A DNA stretch of 64,000 nucleotides from Sulfitobacter sp. (GTDB lineage: Bacteria; Pseudomonadota; Alphaproteobacteria; Rhodobacterales; Rhodobacteraceae): positions 83,519 to 147,518 of the forward strand of contig JAFMGZ010000003.1 in assembly GCA_017854855.1 (NCBI GenBank), read 5' to 3'. The position numbers and the translations under genes were made by a program. Within the stretch, counting starts at the first letter, position 1. Every line of letters starts with the position of its first letter. The notes beneath the pieces are model-generated. The model made no database searches, was not told the origin of the DNA, and was given only the letters and a program-made list of their open reading frames with translations. Of this stretch, positions 61,860 through 64,000 are shown piece after piece.

Positions 61860-62768
61860 ATGACCGACCGCATAACACCCGACTGGATCGCGCTGCATGT
61901 TGCCCCGGATCAGATGACCGCATGGGCCATGCAAGACACCCAGGTTCTGGCACACACCCACAGCCCCCTGGACCCAAGCGGTCTGGATCAGATCCGCCAG
62001 GACCAGGCCGCATTTGAAGCAATGGTCCTGTCGCTTGGGCGGGATTGGGATGTGGGTGCACAGACGCGGGTGCTGACCGGCGGGTTGGATCCGGCCGACT
62101 ATATCTGGGCCGGAACGCCCTACCGCCCCGTCCCCTGTCCGGCGTGCGCCGAAACGGTGCGCGATATTCCCGCCACAGCATTTGCGCTGCGCGCGATCCA
62201 GGGGCTGAGCCAGAAAACTCCCGCTGATGTGATGTCAGGCCCTGAAACAACGATTGCAGGTTTTCTGGCGCTGAACCCCAAATGGGACGGCGTCATCTGC
62301 CTGCCCTCGCCCCGTTGCACCATCTGGGCGCAGGTCTCTGCCCAGGAGGTGGTGAGCTTTCAAACCTACATGACCGGAGAACTGTTTGCGTTGCTGTCGC
62401 AGCATTCGATCCTGCGCCATGCGGTGCAAAGCAACGATTTTGACGAAACCGCTTTCGATACCGCCCTAGAAGAGGCCCTGCGCCGGCCTGAAAAACTGGC
62501 CGCCCGACTGTCTGAGATCAGGGCGGAAACCCTGTTGGCAGCGCCCTGCGCATCCGCAAGCCGGGCGCGGTTATTGGGGCTTTTGATCGGGGCTGAGATT
62601 GCGGCTGCCCGGCCCTATTGGCTGGGCACGCAAATCGCCATCATCGCGAACATGGATCAGGCATCACCCTATTCCCGCGCCTTGACCAGCCAGGGGGCAC
62701 CCGCGACGATAGCGGACCCCGCGCGCATGACACTGGCAGGGCTGAGTGCCGTGCACCGCCAGCTCTAA
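61860..62768 (+). CDS. 2-dehydro-3-deoxygalactonokinase (DgoK)-family protein, divergent
   Basis: This 302-residue protein follows the DgoK family: N-terminal PDWIALHVAPDQMTAWAM (replacing the usual DxGTT-type ATP loop) and CLPSPRCTIWAQVSAQEVVSFQTYMTGELFALLSQHSIL (about 150-190), in which the family's LPGTHTKW reads LPSPRCTIW while MTGELFALL..HSIL is intact. Then come ASRARLLGLLIGAEIAAARP and a C-terminal ARMTLAGLSAVHR. Two ATP/substrate motifs are altered and no dgoA or dgoD neighbour exists, so kinase activity is doubtful. The start at 61860 has GGACCAAG upstream. Confidence 0.8.
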   Translation: MTDRITPDWIALHVAPDQMTAWAMQDTQVLAHTHSPLDPSGLDQIRQDQAAFEAMVLSLGRDWDVGAQTRVLTGGLDPADYIWAGTPYRPVPCPACAETVRDIPATAFALRAIQGLSQKTPADVMSGPETTIAGFLALNPKWDGVICLPSPRCTIWAQVSAQEVVSFQTYMTGELFALLSQHSILRHAVQSNDFDETAFDTALEEALRRPEKLAARLSEIRAETLLAAPCASASRARLLGLLIGAEIAAARPYWLGTQIAIIANMDQASPYSRALTSQGAPATIADPARMTLAGLSAVHRQL

Positions 62769-62828
62769 AGTCGTGATTGACGGATGTGGCCCCGCAATAA
62801 ACGGCAGCCGCGTCCAGATGCAGACCGC

Positions 62829-63704
62829 TCAGGGTTCGATAAGGGTGACGCCGGGCAACCGTTGGATGACGGACATATCCTCGTCATAAAGCTCTGTCAG
62901 TTCATCGACCAAGGCCTCGGTCCAGCCAGGCATGTCCAGCTCTTCCTCGATCTCGTCTTCCAGCACGAATTTGTCCAAAAAGGCCGCGATCACCCGCCGC
63001 CGCTGCGTCTCGTTCATCGCTTTGTGATTGTGCATGTAGCTGCGCAGACGCTGCATGCCCTCTTTGCTCATGATGGCCGCCAAAAGATCAAGCCCGCCGG
63101 AAATCTTTGCATCCCCCTCCAGCCCGGCCATGTCGCGGATGATCTGGGACCAGATCAAAGGCGCATCTTCGTTGCACCACACCGTGATGGAGGCCTGCGG
63201 CACAGCACGGCCAATACTGTGGATCACATCCGACCAGCGGATGTCGTAAGGCCTGCGCCCATTCCAGAACCCCTGGGTCGATTGATCTGTCGAATTGTCA
63301 TAGAGAATTGGGATCAATGTCGCGGGATTGCGGATGCCCAGAAAAATTTCGATCTCGTCATTGGGAAACAGATCCGCGACATATTGCATCCGCTCTGCCG
63401 CCGCAGGATACAGCACACCTTTTTGAATGGCCGTGCCCGCCGTGCGAAAGAAATTCGCGTCAGACAGGATCAAACGCTGCGCCTCTGCCCCCTCAAGCAT
63501 CACATCAAGCAGCACTTCGCGCGCCTGTGCGGAGGGGGGCGATTTGGACATTGCGTTCAAGGTATCGCGCATAAGGCCCCGATACAGTTCTGGGTCAGGC
63601 ACAATGACGCCCTGACTGGCGAGCACATCGGCATTCCCCCGAACCGACGCGATCAGCCGTTCTTGCTCTGTGAAATGGGCACCAGTGTGCAAAATGAGCC
63701 GCAT
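62829..63704 (-). CDS. Conserved hypothetical protein
   Basis: A 291-residue soluble protein not recognised as a named family. It opens MRLILHTGAHFTEQERLIASVRGN, which is reminiscent of the start of sulfotransferase-like P-loop proteins (LHxGxHKTGTT), but the P-loop Lys/Thr residues are missing. The middle contains FPNDEIEIFLGIRNPATLIPIL, where a PAPS-binding RxP-like segment would lie. The C-terminal third is acidic (VLEDEIEEELDMPGWTEALVDELTELYDED). The closest guess is a degenerate sulfotransferase fold; no function is claimed. Confidence 0.6.
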   Translation of the reverse strand: MRLILHTGAHFTEQERLIASVRGNADVLASQGVIVPDPELYRGLMRDTLNAMSKSPPSAQAREVLLDVMLEGAEAQRLILSDANFFRTAGTAIQKGVLYPAAAERMQYVADLFPNDEIEIFLGIRNPATLIPILYDNSTDQSTQGFWNGRRPYDIRWSDVIHSIGRAVPQASITVWCNEDAPLIWSQIIRDMAGLEGDAKISGGLDLLAAIMSKEGMQRLRSYMHNHKAMNETQRRRVIAAFLDKFVLEDEIEEELDMPGWTEALVDELTELYDEDMSVIQRLPGVTLIEP

Positions 63705-63906
63705 TCAAAGACCCTCCTTTAGGTGAATGGCCGTTCCGCTGGATACAGCCTCTGCCGCTCTGTGTAAAACGCCAAAATCAGTTTTGAAGGGGCCCATTTG
63801 CGTAGATGAAAAAATCATTCGAAATCACTGCCAAGAGTGCTTGCATCCGTCCAAATCATCTACTAAAGAACGCCCACGCTGTGAGAGTGACACGCCGACA
63901 CAGCAC

Positions 63907-63925
63907 CCAACGTTCCAAACGTTGG
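63907..63925. repeat. Inverted repeat abutting the tRNA-Thr gene
   Basis: CCAACGT-TCCAA-ACGTTGG is a perfect 7-bp stem whose last base is the first base of the tRNA. It lies in the 220-bp gene-free stretch after the hypothetical protein. It could be part of the tRNA promoter or a processing signal. Nothing else is seen in that stretch. Confidence 0.6.
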
Positions 63926-64000
63926 CCCCTATAGCTCAGCTGGTAGAGCAACTGATTTGTAATCAGTAGGTCCGCGGTTCGAGTCCGTGTGGGGGCACCA
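63925..64000 (+). tRNA. tRNA-Thr (anticodon UGU)
   Basis: A complete 76-nt cloverleaf with encoded CCA. The acceptor stem is GCCCCTA/TGGGGGC (one G-U pair), the D-arm has AGCTCAGCTGGTAGAGC, the anticodon stem is ACTGA/TCAGT with loop TTTGTAA giving anticodon TGT, and the T-arm has GGTTCGAGTC. It reads ACA/ACG threonine codons. It ends exactly at the window edge. Confidence 0.97.

Noticed and set aside
63727..63969. 80-residue ORF running into the tRNA
   Set aside because: It overlaps the tRNA gene, lacks a ribosome binding site and has no recognisable features.
63925..64000. Integration site of a mobile element at tRNA-Thr
   Set aside because: The tRNA is complete, but the window ends at its last base and no integrase or direct repeat of its 3' end is seen inside the window.

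Overview
The window looks like a chromosomal segment of a marine-type alphaproteobacterium of the Rhodobacteraceae (Roseobacter group). The evidence is a Rhodobacter capsulatus-type gene transfer agent (GTA) cluster in canonical order, fabD-fabG-acpP-fabF-mltG synteny, GapR, an NDUFA12-type complex I assembly factor, a ScfR/RamB-type regulator, and uniformly GC-rich coding sequence. Almost all of it is ordinary vertical chromosome. No insertion sequence, integrase, CRISPR array or plasmid gene was seen.

Layout. 1-8989 (minus): GTA structural cluster from the small terminase to the tail, with the DUF2163 tail gene cut by the window edge. 9224-14716 (minus): mltG and the fatty-acid synthesis genes fabF, acpP, fabG and fabD, with an inserted GNAT gene. 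14860-17213: a cytochrome b561-YceI fusion ending in a 5x23-bp tandem repeat, facing a frameshifted stand-alone yceI. 17539-18789 (plus): rpsF-rpsR-rplI. 19051-22258: lytic transglycosylase lipoprotein, trigger factor, gapR, a small membrane protein and a DUF442 phosphatase-like protein. 22262-28527 (minus): a FliM/SpoA-like protein with a DLP-repeat tail, an SLC5-type transporter/histidine kinase with a small membrane partner, a single-domain response regulator, and a ScfR-type regulator. 28753-34035 (plus): a complete branched-chain-type (HAAT) ABC importer. 34153-41360: acyl-CoA synthetase, accB-accC, aat, DUF2155, NDUFA12, an FkbM methyltransferase-GT61 fusion and a RidA protein. 41651-47260: clpX, clpP, an unusual cryptochrome/photolyase-related protein and PhoX. 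47330-50372: divergent znuA and zur-znuC-znuB with two Zur-box-like palindromes between them. 50478-51802: pcaH-pcaG.

51856-60984 (minus) is the most coherent metabolic block: an eight-gene, mostly overlapping operon. Read from its promoter side it encodes a 2-aminobenzoyl-CoA monooxygenase/reductase-type flavoprotein, an SDR, a MarR regulator, a crotonase, an acyl-CoA dehydrogenase, a benzoate/2-aminobenzoate-CoA ligase, tryptophan 2,3-dioxygenase and kynureninase. Together they imply tryptophan -> N-formylkynurenine -> kynurenine -> anthranilate -> 2-aminobenzoyl-CoA -> dearomatised CoA ester -> beta-oxidation-like steps. The kynurenine formamidase is not in the window.

61081-64000 holds a LysE exporter, a divergent DgoK-like kinase, a conserved protein of unknown function, and a tRNA-Thr(UGU) at the right edge.

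Best candidates for unusual biology: the photolyase-like protein with its domains apparently in reversed order; the SLC5-kinase / response regulator / SpoA-protein operon next to a ScfR regulator; the integrated tryptophan-to-CoA operon with an atypical crotonase; and the b561-YceI fusion facing a broken yceI.
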